Positions 1 through 10,900 of a stretch of DNA of 64,000 bases are shown piece after piece. The notes beneath the pieces were generated by a model, which saw nothing but the letters and a program-made list of their open reading frames with translations, did no database searches and was not told the origin of the DNA. The DNA lies in NCBI GenBank assembly GCA_032433765.1, contig JAVIAB010000073.1:66644205-66708204 (forward strand), in the 5' to 3' direction. The stretch's first letter is position 1; the number at the start of each line of letters is the position of its first letter. The translations under genes were made by a program, and so were the position numbers. Source of the stretch: Megaustenia siamemsis. Its lineage: Eukaryota; Mollusca; Gastropoda; Stylommatophora; Ariophantidae.

Positions 1-184
1 TTTATAGAAGAAGGATGTTATAATTAGAGGCTAGACAGAAGTGTAGTTTATAGAAGAAGGATGTTATAATTAGAGGCTAGACAGAAGTGTAGTTTATAGA
101 AGAAGGATGTTATAATTAGAGGCTAGACAGAAGTGTAGTTTATAGAAGAAAGACGTTAAAATTGGAGGCTAGACAGAAATGTAG
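1..184. repeat. 46-bp minisatellite at the window edge
   Basis: Four head-to-tail copies of a 46-bp unit beginning tttatagaagaaggatgtta. The first three are almost identical; the fourth is more diverged. The array probably continues off the left edge. Confidence 0.9.
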
Positions 185-539
185 TTTTATAGAAAAAGCA
201 TGTTCAGAATATTAATGGCAGATCAAAAGAGTATTATAGATATTCTAAAACTGGGAATAACAATAAATAAATGAACAAACAATAAAGTTTATTGCCAACA
301 TCAAGAAATATCTTGAGGTCTTCAAAGTTGATCTGACTGTACAAATTCTGAATAGCAAATTATTAAAATAAATATGTGAAAACACAATTTTAAATCAAAA
401 TCAATAGTCTTTCTAGTTAACTTTCTTTTTTTTGTTAATTGAACTTAATTTGGACATACAAAATATTGCACAAAGAGATCCAGAACAAATGCAGAGAAGC
501 AAAGTAAGGATGGTTAAAGCATAAATGTGAAGAAATGGA
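185..539. other. AT-rich DNA, nothing recognised
   Basis: No splice-bounded coding segment or clear repeat family. The last 60-100 bases may be a decayed upstream part of the LINE that follows. Confidence 0.5.
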
Positions 540-1488
540 AAAACAATAAAAGAAAGACTCAAAATTTATGCACAATCAATTAAATGAATTAACAGGAAGA
601 AAAGAAATCAAAGTTTCAGGATGTGTGAAATCAAAGGAAGGAAATATAATAATGGGACAGGAGAAGACAATGTAAAGATGGACAGAATATATCAGTCAAC
701 TCTATGATGATGAAAGACCAGAATTAAACAATTCCAACAAAGACACAGGACCACCAATAATGCAGAGTGAAGTGGAGGAGGCAATTCAACACATGAAAAG
801 AGGTAAAGCTCCAGGGCCCGACAATATAACAGTCGAAGATATAAATGCAGTATGGAGCTGGGAGTACAAGTCATAACAAAACTACTCAATGACATATATA
901 ACACTTGACACATACCCAAAGATCTAATAAAATCTATCTTTGTAGCCATACTGAAGAAGTCAGGCGCCACTGATTGTGAGGACCAATGCACTATTAGTCT
1001 CATGAGCCATATGACTAAAATATTACTAAGAATCATCATGAAACGTTTAAGGAACAAAATAAAACCAGAAATAAGTTTGGAACAATGTGGATTTGTGGAA
1101 GGAAAGGGCACAAATAATGCAATATACATCTTAAGAACATTGATAGAAAGATCTCTAGAGGTAAAGAAAGATCTATATATGTGCTTTATAGACTACACGA
1201 AAGCATTTGACAAAGTAAAGCACGTGGAAATAATCAATATGCTGGAGAAATTAAACATTGATGGCAAGGATCTGCGAATCATAAAAAACATGTACTGGCA
1301 ACAAACAGCAGCTATACGAATTAGCAACCAAACAGGACAATTTCTACTTATAAAACAAGGAGTAAGGCAAGGCTGTGTTCTGTTGCTGGATTTGTTTTCA
1401 CTTTACAGCGAGCATATTATGAGATCAATAGTAGACAAAAAAGGAATTGAAGTCAACGGTCACAACATAAACAATTTGTGATATGCAA
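540..1488 (+). pseudogene. Endonuclease-RT LINE fragment (family LINE-B), RT part
   Basis: Broken reading frame of a non-LTR reverse transcriptase. In order: RWTEYISQLYDD, GKAPGPDNI, a damaged finger region, EISLEQCGFVEGKG, CFIDYTKAFDKVKH (RT motif with catalytic Asp), then RQGCVL. Only 1002-1481 stays open. It stops before the YADD motif. Related to the endonuclease-RT LINEs often annotated as craniofacial development protein 2-like. In-frame stops show it is dead. Confidence 0.88.
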
Positions 1489-3556
1489 AATCCACTACCC
1501 CCTTCTCGGCTCCTCTTTGAAGCGTCCCGAAAGAGGGACAAGGTCCTTTGGAACCTAAGTTGAGTTGCAGGGTATGCCATAAGATGGATAACACACCACC
1601 AACTGCCTTAGAGTTCCTCGATTTTCTATTTTGGTTTACTTCTGTAGTTTTCGAACTCTTCTGAGTTTTCTCACGAGGCAGTGAGCGAACTGGATGAAAA
1701 AGCTGCTGTCAGAAATAGACATTCGCAGGTACAACAGTGAAAACAATGACCTATCACTGTTATCCATATTGAAAAGAAGACAAATATTCACTTAACAACG
1801 AGAATTGCACCATCCACCAGCCTGTCAGAAGTTAAACAACCATAATAGGCATGATGTGAACACTAAATCCAAGCACCACACACAGCGTGTAACTGGCATG
1901 TTTGGAATCAACACATGCTGTAACGGAAAACACTGTACACATACGGACACCATCTTTAACTATGAACTATATTATTTATTAATAATAATATATAACATAA
2001 CAAATAGTATAAAATAACAATAGTAAAATAGTAAAATAACAAATAATATTCCACAGTATGAAGTATACTTTTACAGTAGAGTAAACAGTTTATCAAGGCA
2101 TTATGATAAATTACAAAGGTCAATCTCACTAATTTTTTTTATTGTTGTGGTATTCCTTGCACATTTGTGCGAATACGTTGTTGCTATACTAATGTGCTAT
2201 TATAATATCAGTTGCTACATTAAATTATATTTAAAACAATCCAACTTTACATATATGCTTTTGTATTCAAATATCTTATAAGAAAGAGCTCAGTATATAC
2301 GTTATCAATCACTTACACGGCTGAGCTTGTTCTTCACTTGCACAAACAATACGACGATCATCTGTTGTGTAAAATCTATCATTTCATTTATTTTATATGT
2401 TGTAAAAGAGATTATCTAACATAAGATTGTCAACTTAAAATGGTTAAATTATGTTTTAAGTAATTACAAATGATGTTTTTTAAAACATAAGACACAGTGT
2501 GGAGTCAAATGAGCAAAGATAGATACTGAAAACATATTTTACATCATGTTTCACTAAGCAAAATTGTGCGTGGTGAAAACGGTTACTTTATTAAAAAATG
2601 TTTATTATCTCTTCACATAAATTCAATAGAGAACACAAAGATCACTTGACATGTGTGGACAATAGTCAAACTCCTGCATTGCATCCTGTTTGTATTTTTA
2701 TGAGAGAAGAGGTCAGTACACATTTATGTGTGTATGATTTTGCATGCGGATGTATGTTTCTTCATCCCTCCCTTCCTCTCTCTCTCATCTATCTGTCTTT
2801 ATATCTCAGCCATTTACCATTGTGATAAGTTTTTATTATGCATCTTGATATGTAGTAGAATTATGTCTTTGCTCTGCAAGCGTGCTATACCGTCTTGTTA
2901 TAATATGAATGTTGCATATATTTTAGTAAATTTTTATTATAGAACATTTGTTTATATTATATAGTTTATGTAAGAGTTTAATATCACATAATAAAACCAT
3001 CAACACGTATCTAGTCATCAAATTGTTGCTCATTGTAAATTAATTACTGCACAAAAATTAAACAAGTAAATAGAAATGGCAATAGAAACATATTGTTAGA
3101 TAAACTAGGATAGTGGAGAATTGAATAACAGCAAGATAAAAGTAGAAATTTATACTTAAACCTTTTCTGTGGGATCTGACTGAAGTTGTGTTAGAAGTCA
3201 TTACTTAATTGTGGACTGGTTAGCCCTTATTCCCTGAACATGTACATCTAATGCCAGTTCATTGTTACCATTCATCCATTGTGGACTAAGATTTATTACA
3301 TTTGTAGGCCATGATTAAATTCTAAATGAATCAGTCACAGGACACCCTTAAAGTAAGGATTATAAATGTGAGACCTTTGCAGGCTGTTACACATACCAAA
3401 AGTTCTGGCCTTGGAGAGCTGTGACTGAATTAATGACCACAAAATAACTAAATAAATATATTTATGTTTGAATGCTATCCACTACTTTCTAGGGGTTAAG
3501 GCAAAGAAATGCAAATGAATGCATAAAAATGCGAAGCTGCAGTAAGCTGAATATAA
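1489..3556. other. No gene recognised; short GC-richer block then AT-rich DNA
   Basis: 1490-1740 is relatively GC-rich and may be an old repeat joined to the LINE fragment. The rest is AT-rich, with short open frames by chance. No match to the missing N-terminal TUG exons was found. Confidence 0.5.
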
Positions 3557-3901
3557 GGAAAAATTAACAAATACAGAAAAATGGTATGTTAGAAGCTTTA
3601 TGTGATAAGTGGACGACACAAACTAAACGATGTTTTGGCCCAATAGGCCTTCAGCAGGAACAAACAAGAAAAACAAACACACAAAACTAATAATGAAACA
3701 TTCAGAACAAAAATATTCGAAATATTATTTCGAAATATTTTGAATATTTTTGTTTTGAATGTTTCGTTATTAGTTTTGTGTGTTTGTTTTTCTTGTTTGT
3801 TCCTGCTGAAGGCCTATTGGGCCAAAACGTCGTTTAGTCTGTGTCGTCCACTTATCACGTAAAGCTTCTAACATACCATTTTTCTGTATTTTTTAATTTT
3901 C
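3557..3901. mobile_element. Foldback element with ~165-bp inverted arms
   Basis: The left arm, starting near ggaaaaattaacaaatacag, is repeated in reverse complement on the right with only a few mismatches. The centre is an AT-rich stretch near 3720-3735 (aaatatt/aatattt). Both arms contain ttttggcccaataggcc. No coding capacity: a MITE or foldback transposon. No clear target duplication. Confidence 0.85.
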
Positions 3902-3937
3902 CCACTACTTTCTCCCTGTTTACCAGCTTTACCGCAG

Positions 3938-4021
3938 CACTGCAATTATTTGCCTGTTCCTTTGTATCCACTAGTTGCATTCAACTAGTGGATACAAAGG
4001 AACAGGCAAATAATTGCAGTG
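3938..4021. repeat. Perfect 40-bp inverted repeat with 4-base loop
   Basis: Arms 3938-3977 and 3982-4021 are exact reverse complements around the loop catt; pairing stops at 3937/4022. Starts 36 bp after the foldback element. Could be a very young MITE, a palindromic duplication or a hairpin RNA source. Confidence 0.92.
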
Positions 4022-4221
4022 TTCAGTAAGTAGGGAATCTCTTTATTCATTCAACATTTTAATATACTATTTCATTGCAACTGAAGTGAACTCAATGTTT
4101 CTCTGAATTCATTACAGATTTCTTTTTCTTCAAAAACTACACACAAACTGTCATGACAAGCTCATTTTGTGATTCGAACTAACTTTCTGTTTAATAGAAG
4201 GTACCACTACATTTATTCATA

Positions 4222-4545
4222 ATTGAAATAGTATACAGGAAACCTACATAAACACAAACATATTACATGATTCTCATTGTGCTTCTTACATTCAAGAGCT
4301 GCGATAAACAACTGCTAATCTAACAAAATATTGTAGCCGGTCTGTCAAAATTCAGTAGTTGAAATAGTCAGTGGGAGGCCTACATAAACACAGAAACATT
4401 GCATACTTTTCTTTGTGCTTACTACATTTATGACCTCTGATAAACAACTGATTATCTGCTGTTTTATCGTTGGTTATTGGCTGTTGCTGACAGTGTTGCC
4501 AACCAGTAAAGTAAAAATATTGCCATAGTCTGTCAAAATTTCACA
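4222..4545. repeat. Diverged direct duplication (~140-160 bp unit)
   Basis: Two adjacent copies share gttgaaatagt, cctacataaacaca.aaacat, ttgtgctt.., gataaacaactg and gtctgtcaaaatt in the same order. Confidence 0.65.
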
Positions 4546-4561
4546 TTATGCTGTAGTAATG

Positions 4562-5200
4562 TTTGCTTAAGATAGGATTTCTCAGAAGAATGTTGAAAGT
4601 TTCCTGGACAGCTAAAATGACCAATGAGGGAATTCTCAAAGAGACCAACACAAAAAGGGAGCTCCTAAAAAACATAAGAAAGAAACAATCAACATTTTTC
4701 GGGCACATCATGAAAAGAGGAAAGTTGGAATACTTGGTTACAACAGGTAAAATAGAAGAAAAGAGAGATCGCAGACGACAAAGAGAGAAAATACTAGATA
4801 GCTTTGTGTCATGGGGGAGCCACGATAGCTCAGTGGTTAGTGAACTGGACTACAAAGGACAAGAGGTAGGGTTCGATCCCAACTGACGGCTTCTGGTTCA
4901 CCCAGCCTTTAATGGGTACCAGATTTTTTACCGGGAAAGTAAAGCAGCATAGGCGTAATACTGACCACATTACCCCAAAAATCATGTGCCGATGATCTAT
5001 TAAATTTATGATCACTAATACTATATTCCCTATACGCCACTTGGCGTGACGGGGGTACTTTACTTTTTTTTTTAGCGTCATGGCATAGAAAACAGTCGAT
5101 AACAGAACTGATATGATGCACTGTAGATAGAAGATTGTGGAAGGACATGATCGCCTACGCCAACCGGTATGGCACATGATGATAAATATTTGCTTGTCTA
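4562..5200 (+). pseudogene. LINE-B 3' end, split by a SINE
   Basis: Encodes RRMLKVSWTAK, RELLKNIRKKQSTFFGHIMK and GKIEEKRDRRRQREKILDS (typical C-terminus of endonuclease-RT LINEs). It is interrupted by the SINE at 4815-5074 and resumes at 5084 to a TGATGATAA end at about 5190. The uninterrupted counterpart is at 23400-23812. Confidence 0.9.
4815..5074 (+). mobile_element. tRNA-derived SINE-A, complete, with target duplication
   Basis: tRNA-like head with A box gatagctcagtggttag and B box gggttcgatccc, then a conserved body, and a 3' end with the palindrome acgccacttggcgt followed by gggggtactttac and a T run. Flanked by gtgtcatgg (4806-4814) and gcgtcatgg (5075-5083), one mismatch. The LINE copy at 23.7 kb shows the site before insertion. 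Confidence 0.92.
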
Positions 5201-5654
5201 ACAATCATTGCAAGATTTCAAAAAATATTTCTTGCGCATGGAAGGGTTTTTATTAAAAAAATTTTCAGAAATTTATTTTATAGAAGTGAAACTAAGCAAT
5301 TAATATGTCTTGACAAGGAAATGAACACAATTACAGTTCTGATCAATGAGTAAGCAAAACGGTAGTAACTTCTGGGAATACTGTGTTTGGAGGGGTGGGA
5401 AGAACTGGTTTTGCTCTATGGGTACAATCACCCAACAAAAGTGAATGGCAGTGATTATCTTTTGCACATTGCACCTGTGTTTTTTTTCAGTTACTAGTTC
5501 ATCCAGATATGTTAACACTTTGCATGTAGCAATGGACATTCTTTTGAGAGTATTGTAATTCTTTAAGCTATGTGCCATTTTGGCATGCAAGGTTTCTGTT
5601 TTTGAGATTGTGGTTCTGCCCTATGTGCTGTCTTCAGCTCAAAAGGACAATAGA
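5201..5654. other. Unassigned DNA with a short dispersed repeat
   Basis: 5573-5620 (tgccattttggcatgcaagg, then tttctgtttttgaga) recurs at about 43826-43860, so it belongs to an unidentified dispersed repeat. Nothing else recognised. Confidence 0.5.
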
Positions 5655-5995
5655 TAGATAGATGGTGGATAGGTGGCAGGAATCATTGAGACTCAGTCTG
5701 AAAAGCATTCCTTGTTGCAGTTTCCTCATATTCAAAGTCCAGTTTGCTGCTGGAGCTACTGAGTTTAGTGCTCTGTCCACATTGTGAGCTGTGTTTTTCA
5801 TGCGCATCGTGTTTCAATATTTCAATTGCTTGTGGTGAATGATGATATCTTATGGACAGTTCAGATGCGTTCATGTCTGGTGCCACTTGGTCTTATGTCT
5901 TTTGGCGTGTGCTGTAGCTGCTATGATGGGGACTGCAGCTGCCTTTCTTTGCTGTTTTGATCCTTCAATGAGATGAGTTTTAATTCGGATGATTC
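5655..5995 (+). repeat. Unclassified dispersed element, copy 1 (family R2)
   Basis: Shares ggtggataggtggcagg, then ctgaaaagcattccttg and the following ~250 bp with 33237-33638 and, in reverse, 18177-18590. Begins just after a short (GATA)n run. Diverges from the other copies after about 5995. Confidence 0.75.
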
Positions 5996-6369
5996 CACTG
6001 ACACGGAACATTTGTTCACCCAGACATAGATGTACGGCTATTGCTAGATTATTCAGCATCCCACCAATTAAAAAAAAATGTTATATTATTTCAAAACCGA
6101 AAAATGTCCTGGGTCCAGAATCCAGTGCTTAAAAAATAATTCTGGTATCACCAGCTCAATTTCAGTACAGTTTATAGAATGAAAATAGGTCCCATGTAGG
6201 AATGTGATGATTAAGGTAGCAAATGTTGTACAGCATAATTTATAAAGTACTTGAACGAACTGTAAAATGTTGTGTCATGAAAAAGAATATGGTTTATTTG
6301 ATGAAAAAAAAATACAGCATTTGTTTGCATTGAATTGTGATATTTCCAAGTTCTGTGAGTATTGAGTAG

Positions 6370-7310
6370 GACTATTAATTACTATAATAGTAGGACCATT
6401 GATAACCTATAGTTTGCTGATGACATCAGTAGTTTAGCAGGGGAATTAACTGACATGATACACGACTAAATAAAACAGTTTGTGTACACGGCATGCAGGT
6501 TAATGCTCGAAAATAAAACTGATGGCCAATAGCTTTAGAGACATTGTTGCAAAAACCAAAATAAATGGACAGAAGCTATAAATAGTTGACAAACTTAAAT
6601 ACTTAGAATCAGTTGTCAGAGATGAAGCATCAAAACCTAAAATGTCAGCTAGAAAAGTACAAATGACAGTAACCCTTACAAGACTGAAAGTAACCCTTAC
6701 AAGACTGAAAGTAACCCTTACAAGACTGAAAGTAACCCTTACAAGACTGAAAGTAACCCTTACAAGACTGAAAGTAACCCTTACAAGACTGAAAGTAACC
6801 CTTACAAGACTGAAAGTAACCCTTACAAGACTGACAGTAACCCTTTCAAGACTGACAGTAACCCTTACAAGACTGAAAGTAACCCTTACAAGACTGAAAG
6901 TAACCCTTACAAGACTGAAAGTAACCCTTACAAGACTGAAAGTAACCCTCACAAGACTGAAAGTAACCCTTACAAGACTGACAGTAACCCTTACAAGACT
7001 GAAAGTAACCCTTACAAGACTGAAAGTAACCCTTACAAGACTGAAAGTAACCTTACAAGACTGAAAGCTTTTTGAAAAGATAAGAATATTATTCTTGGTT
7101 CTAAAATCTTGATCATCTGGGCTGGCAAAGTCATGCTGCACAGATCCGTAATAGTAGGTAGAAAGAGAGGTAAACAGAAAGAGATGGAAAGATAACATCA
7201 CAGAATGGATAGGCCTCAGCTTCACAGAATCACAATGAGTGATTAAATAGAGATAAATGGAGAAGTTTGATAAAGTCTGTCAGCAGTGCCCAAATACACC
7301 AAGGGTTATG
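6370..7310 (+). pseudogene. LINE fragment (LINE-C) interrupted by an internal minisatellite
   Basis: Broken RT C-terminal sequence: FADDIS-like palm motif near 6415, INGQKL..VDKLKYLESVV before the array, then after it GRKRGKQKERWKDNITEWIG and LSFTESQ. These are normal neighbours in LINE C-termini. The array at 6668-7067 sits exactly where the LINE would encode a short TRLK-type segment. Confidence 0.85.
6668..7067. repeat. 21-bp minisatellite, ~19 copies
   Basis: Unit agtaacccttacaagactga+a, very homogeneous (variants gaca for gaaa; ccctttc; ccctcac). Reads TLTRLKV per unit on + and SLVRVTF on -; both long frames are array read-through. Confidence 0.95.
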
Positions 7311-7921
7311 TGATGAGCAAAGAAAGAAATGATAGGTGATCCATATTCAATAGCATTATTGACATGGGTTGATTTATGTACTGAGGTAGTATTTTATTAC
7401 TTTATTACGTACAATTTCTATAGGTAGTAGTTGTGGTGAAAACCAAAGCAGGAAGGGACAGTTTAAAGGGTATTGTTTTCAGAGAAAAAAAGTCTGTGTA
7501 TAAGTAAAAGAAAGTTACATTTGTAATGTCTTAAAGTGTGTAAAACAAACATTATGTGACAATATGACATTATGTTTATAATAACTGGAGGACAAAATAG
7601 ACTTTAATTAACTAATTAAACAATTTTTTTGGGGGGTTGAAGACTTTTTAAAAGTCTGTGCTCTGCATTGCCCCATAAGGGAGTTAATATTCTGTATCTG
7701 GATCTGTAAATAAAGTGCCATTAGACATCAGAATAAGATACAGACAATAAATATGTGAAATAGGGACAAGAATATTAGCTTGCAAATAAATAAAATAATT
7801 TTTTGCTGTTAAATGTTTGCTTTTATTCTGCTTTTTTAAACATTAATTTATAACAACTATTAATACAATTGATGTTTCAATGGTTAATAGTTTTACAAAT
7901 GTTTGTTCTTGCATCTTCCAG
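7311..7921. other. Intergenic or intronic DNA upstream of the first visible TUG exon
   Basis: AT-rich. No further TUG exon or recognisable repeat was found. Probably the end of an intron, since exon a begins with an AG acceptor. Confidence 0.5.
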
Positions 7922-7995
7922 ATCATTGGAGAGGCAGCTCTCACAGCAACAACATTGAAGAAACTAGGACTGACCTCAGGCAAAGCAATAATACG
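7922..7995 (+). CDS. ASPSCR1: TUG exon a (end of ubiquitin-like domain)
   Basis: Acceptor tcttccag before 7922, donor gtaatt at 7996. Encodes IIGEAALTATTLKKLGLTSG then KAIIR. This is the GEAAL..TTLxxLGLT block of TUG's ubiquitin-like region. Enters in phase 0 and leaves two bases (CG) that the next exon completes to CGC (Arg). Confidence 0.9.
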
Positions 7996-10900
7996 GTAAT
8001 TAATAATTTGACTAATATCAATTGTTGTGGGTATCAAATCTTTATTGCTCATGGTTTATGCCAGTGTGATAATTATGCAAGAATAAGCAACACTTCACAA
8101 AAGACTCAGTCATAAAGTATTTAGCACTATATATTCTTATTTGTTTTATCATATGCCTAATTTCCATTGTACACATAGCTTCTGTATTTAATCTTGCCTG
8201 CTGTTGATCACTTGGAATTTCAGGAATATTAAACCACTTTTTCACCATTCTTTTTCCTTTCCTTTCTGCATATAAACCTCTCCTTTAGTCTTTGGCTTCC
8301 CATTTTGAAAGTTAGTTTAGTTGTGCTATTTAATAAACACTTTGTATAGAATGCATTGTGAATCATGTCACATCACTTTTATTACATCTACAAATGTATT
8401 TGGTTGTGATGATAAAAAACCTTGATTTTAGGCTCTTTCATTTTCTTCATAAACACAAATTTAGGCAAATCATGGCTAATTTTTACATTCTGCCCTGCTG
8501 TCACCGTAATGAAATATGAATATACAAGGCATGTACAAATAAAAACATCTCAAACTGCACCAAGTGGACATAGGTAGGAGGCATGATGAAGCTACATCTA
8601 ATGTAATAAACATACACCAATGTGCATTTGTTTATGTGTTCATTTTCTGCATAGTATTCATTGGTTTTGCTGCAGATGTTTTGAAAAATTGCCAGTGTGA
8701 TACCGATCTGTTCTAGGTCGATCAGTGAGCAGGGATTCAGTTCCAAACAGCCGAAGCAGTCGACATTCATCACTGAATGCAAACAGTATAGGGTGTCAAA
8801 AGTGTGTCTAAGACTGCAGTGAAGGACTGAGCCTGAATAATTCAAGAAGTGAATAGAACAGTTGAAATGGTGATTAGGAAGAACTGAATTATGGAAAGGT
8901 GTGTTCCACAGATGCTGACTGACCATTATAAGGAAGAACACATGTGAAGTTTGAACTGCTTGCTGCATTACAAAGAGGAAGGTGATCCATTTCTATTGTG
9001 CATAGTAGCAGGTGAATCATGGTGCCACCACTTTGAGCTGTGTAGCAAAACAACAAGCATGCAATAGTAACACCCTGATTCACCAAAAACAAAAAAAAAC
9101 TTGATTTACAAGTTTCCGCTGGTAAGGTTGTGATCTCCACATTTTTTAACCATGAAGGGCTTCTATTGCCAGACCGAAAGAAGCTTGGTGTGAACTTCAG
9201 TGCCACCCACTACAAAGACATACTAGACAACTTGACAGCCATCAAGAATAATAGTCCTGGCATGCTTTTGTGTGGTGTGTGATTCTGTTGCAGAAAAATG
9301 CTCATCCACATGTCAGGAATTTTATCCAGGAAGCATTAGCAAGAAAATGATGGGAGGTTCTACAACACCCAGCCTACAGCTCCAATCGGTCACCATGTGA
9401 CTTTCATTTGTTCGGACTCTTTAAAAATCTCTAAAGGGGCTGTGATTCGACTCTGATGAAGACGCCATGACCTCAATGACAAATGTTCAATGAGCAACTG
9501 AAATCATTTTTCTCAGATAGCATCTGCCATCTACCCAAGCGGTAGGATGTGTGTCTAAATGCCTAAAGCAACTTTTTCTAAAGAACCCTGTTGAGTACTT
9601 GCTTCATGAGTAGTTGCTTTATTTAATTCTGACACACCTGTTTATGTACCTTACATATGTTTGTAATGAAGCCACTTGGATGAGTTCCATTTGAACAAGC
9701 CTTGTAAATAACAATATGAGAAGAGGTTCATAAGTGCAGTGAGGAAATGAACAATATGGTGAATAAAGAAAATAAAGCTCTTGACATAACAGGGATAGAG
9801 GTTCTTGATATTGCAGATTTTTTCTGGTCTTTGACCTTCTGTGTTCTTGGCATAACAGGGAATGAGGTTTTTGCATTATGAGGTCCTTGAGATAGCCACC
9901 ACTGAGGTATTTTTTGACATAGCAAAAACTGAGGGAGACACATTTTGTTTTGACAAATTAGGGACTGTGATGAGATCATTTTTGACAAATTTGGGACTGT
10001 CATGAGGACTTTGTTGACAAATTAGCTACTGTGGACCTTGAAATAACAAGGACTGATAGCTTTTCTGACTAAGCAAGGACTCAGGTCTTTGATATAACAG
10101 GAACTGAGCCATTTGCTGTGTTAATGACTAATCTTTGATATGTGTTAGTGACTGAGATCTTTGATGTGTTAGTGACTGACATCTTTGATGTGTTAGTGAC
10201 TGAGATCTTTGATGTGTTAGTGACTGAGATATTTGATGTGTTACTGACTGAGATCTTTGATGTGTTAGTGACTGAGATCTTTGATGTGTTAGTGACTGAG
10301 ATATTTGATGTGTTAGTGACTGAGATCTTTGATGTGTTAGTGACTGAGATCTTTGATTTGTTAGTGACTAAGATCTTTGATGTGTTAGTGACTGAGATCT
10401 TTGATGTGTTAGTGACTGAGATCTTTGGTGTGTTAGTGACTGAGATCTTTGAGGTGTTAGTGACTGAGATCTTTGAAGTGTTGGAGACTTAGATCTTTCA
10501 CATATAATTGACTGAGATCTTTGAAGTGTTAGAGACTTAGATCTTTGATGTGCTAGTGACTGAGATCTTTATTGTGCTAGTGACTGAGATCTTTGAAGTG
10601 TTAGAGACTCAGATGTTTCACATATAAATGACTGAGATCTTTGAAGTGTTAGAGACTTAGATCTTTGATGTGTTAGTGACTGAGATCTTTGATGTGCTAG
10701 TGACTGAGATCTTTGATGTGCCAGTGACTGAGATCTTTATTGTGCTAGTGACTGAGATCTTTGAAGTGTTAGAGACTCAGATGTTTCACATATAATTGAC
10801 TGAGATCTTTGAAGTGTTAGAGACTTAGATCTTTCACATATAATTGACTGAGATCTTTGAAGTGTTAGAGACTGAGATCTTTGATGTGTTAGTGACTGAG

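Noticed and set aside
6668..7067. Interstitial telomere from TAACCCTTA words
   Set aside because: Unit is 21 bp with one telomere-like word; adjacent LINE codons explain it.
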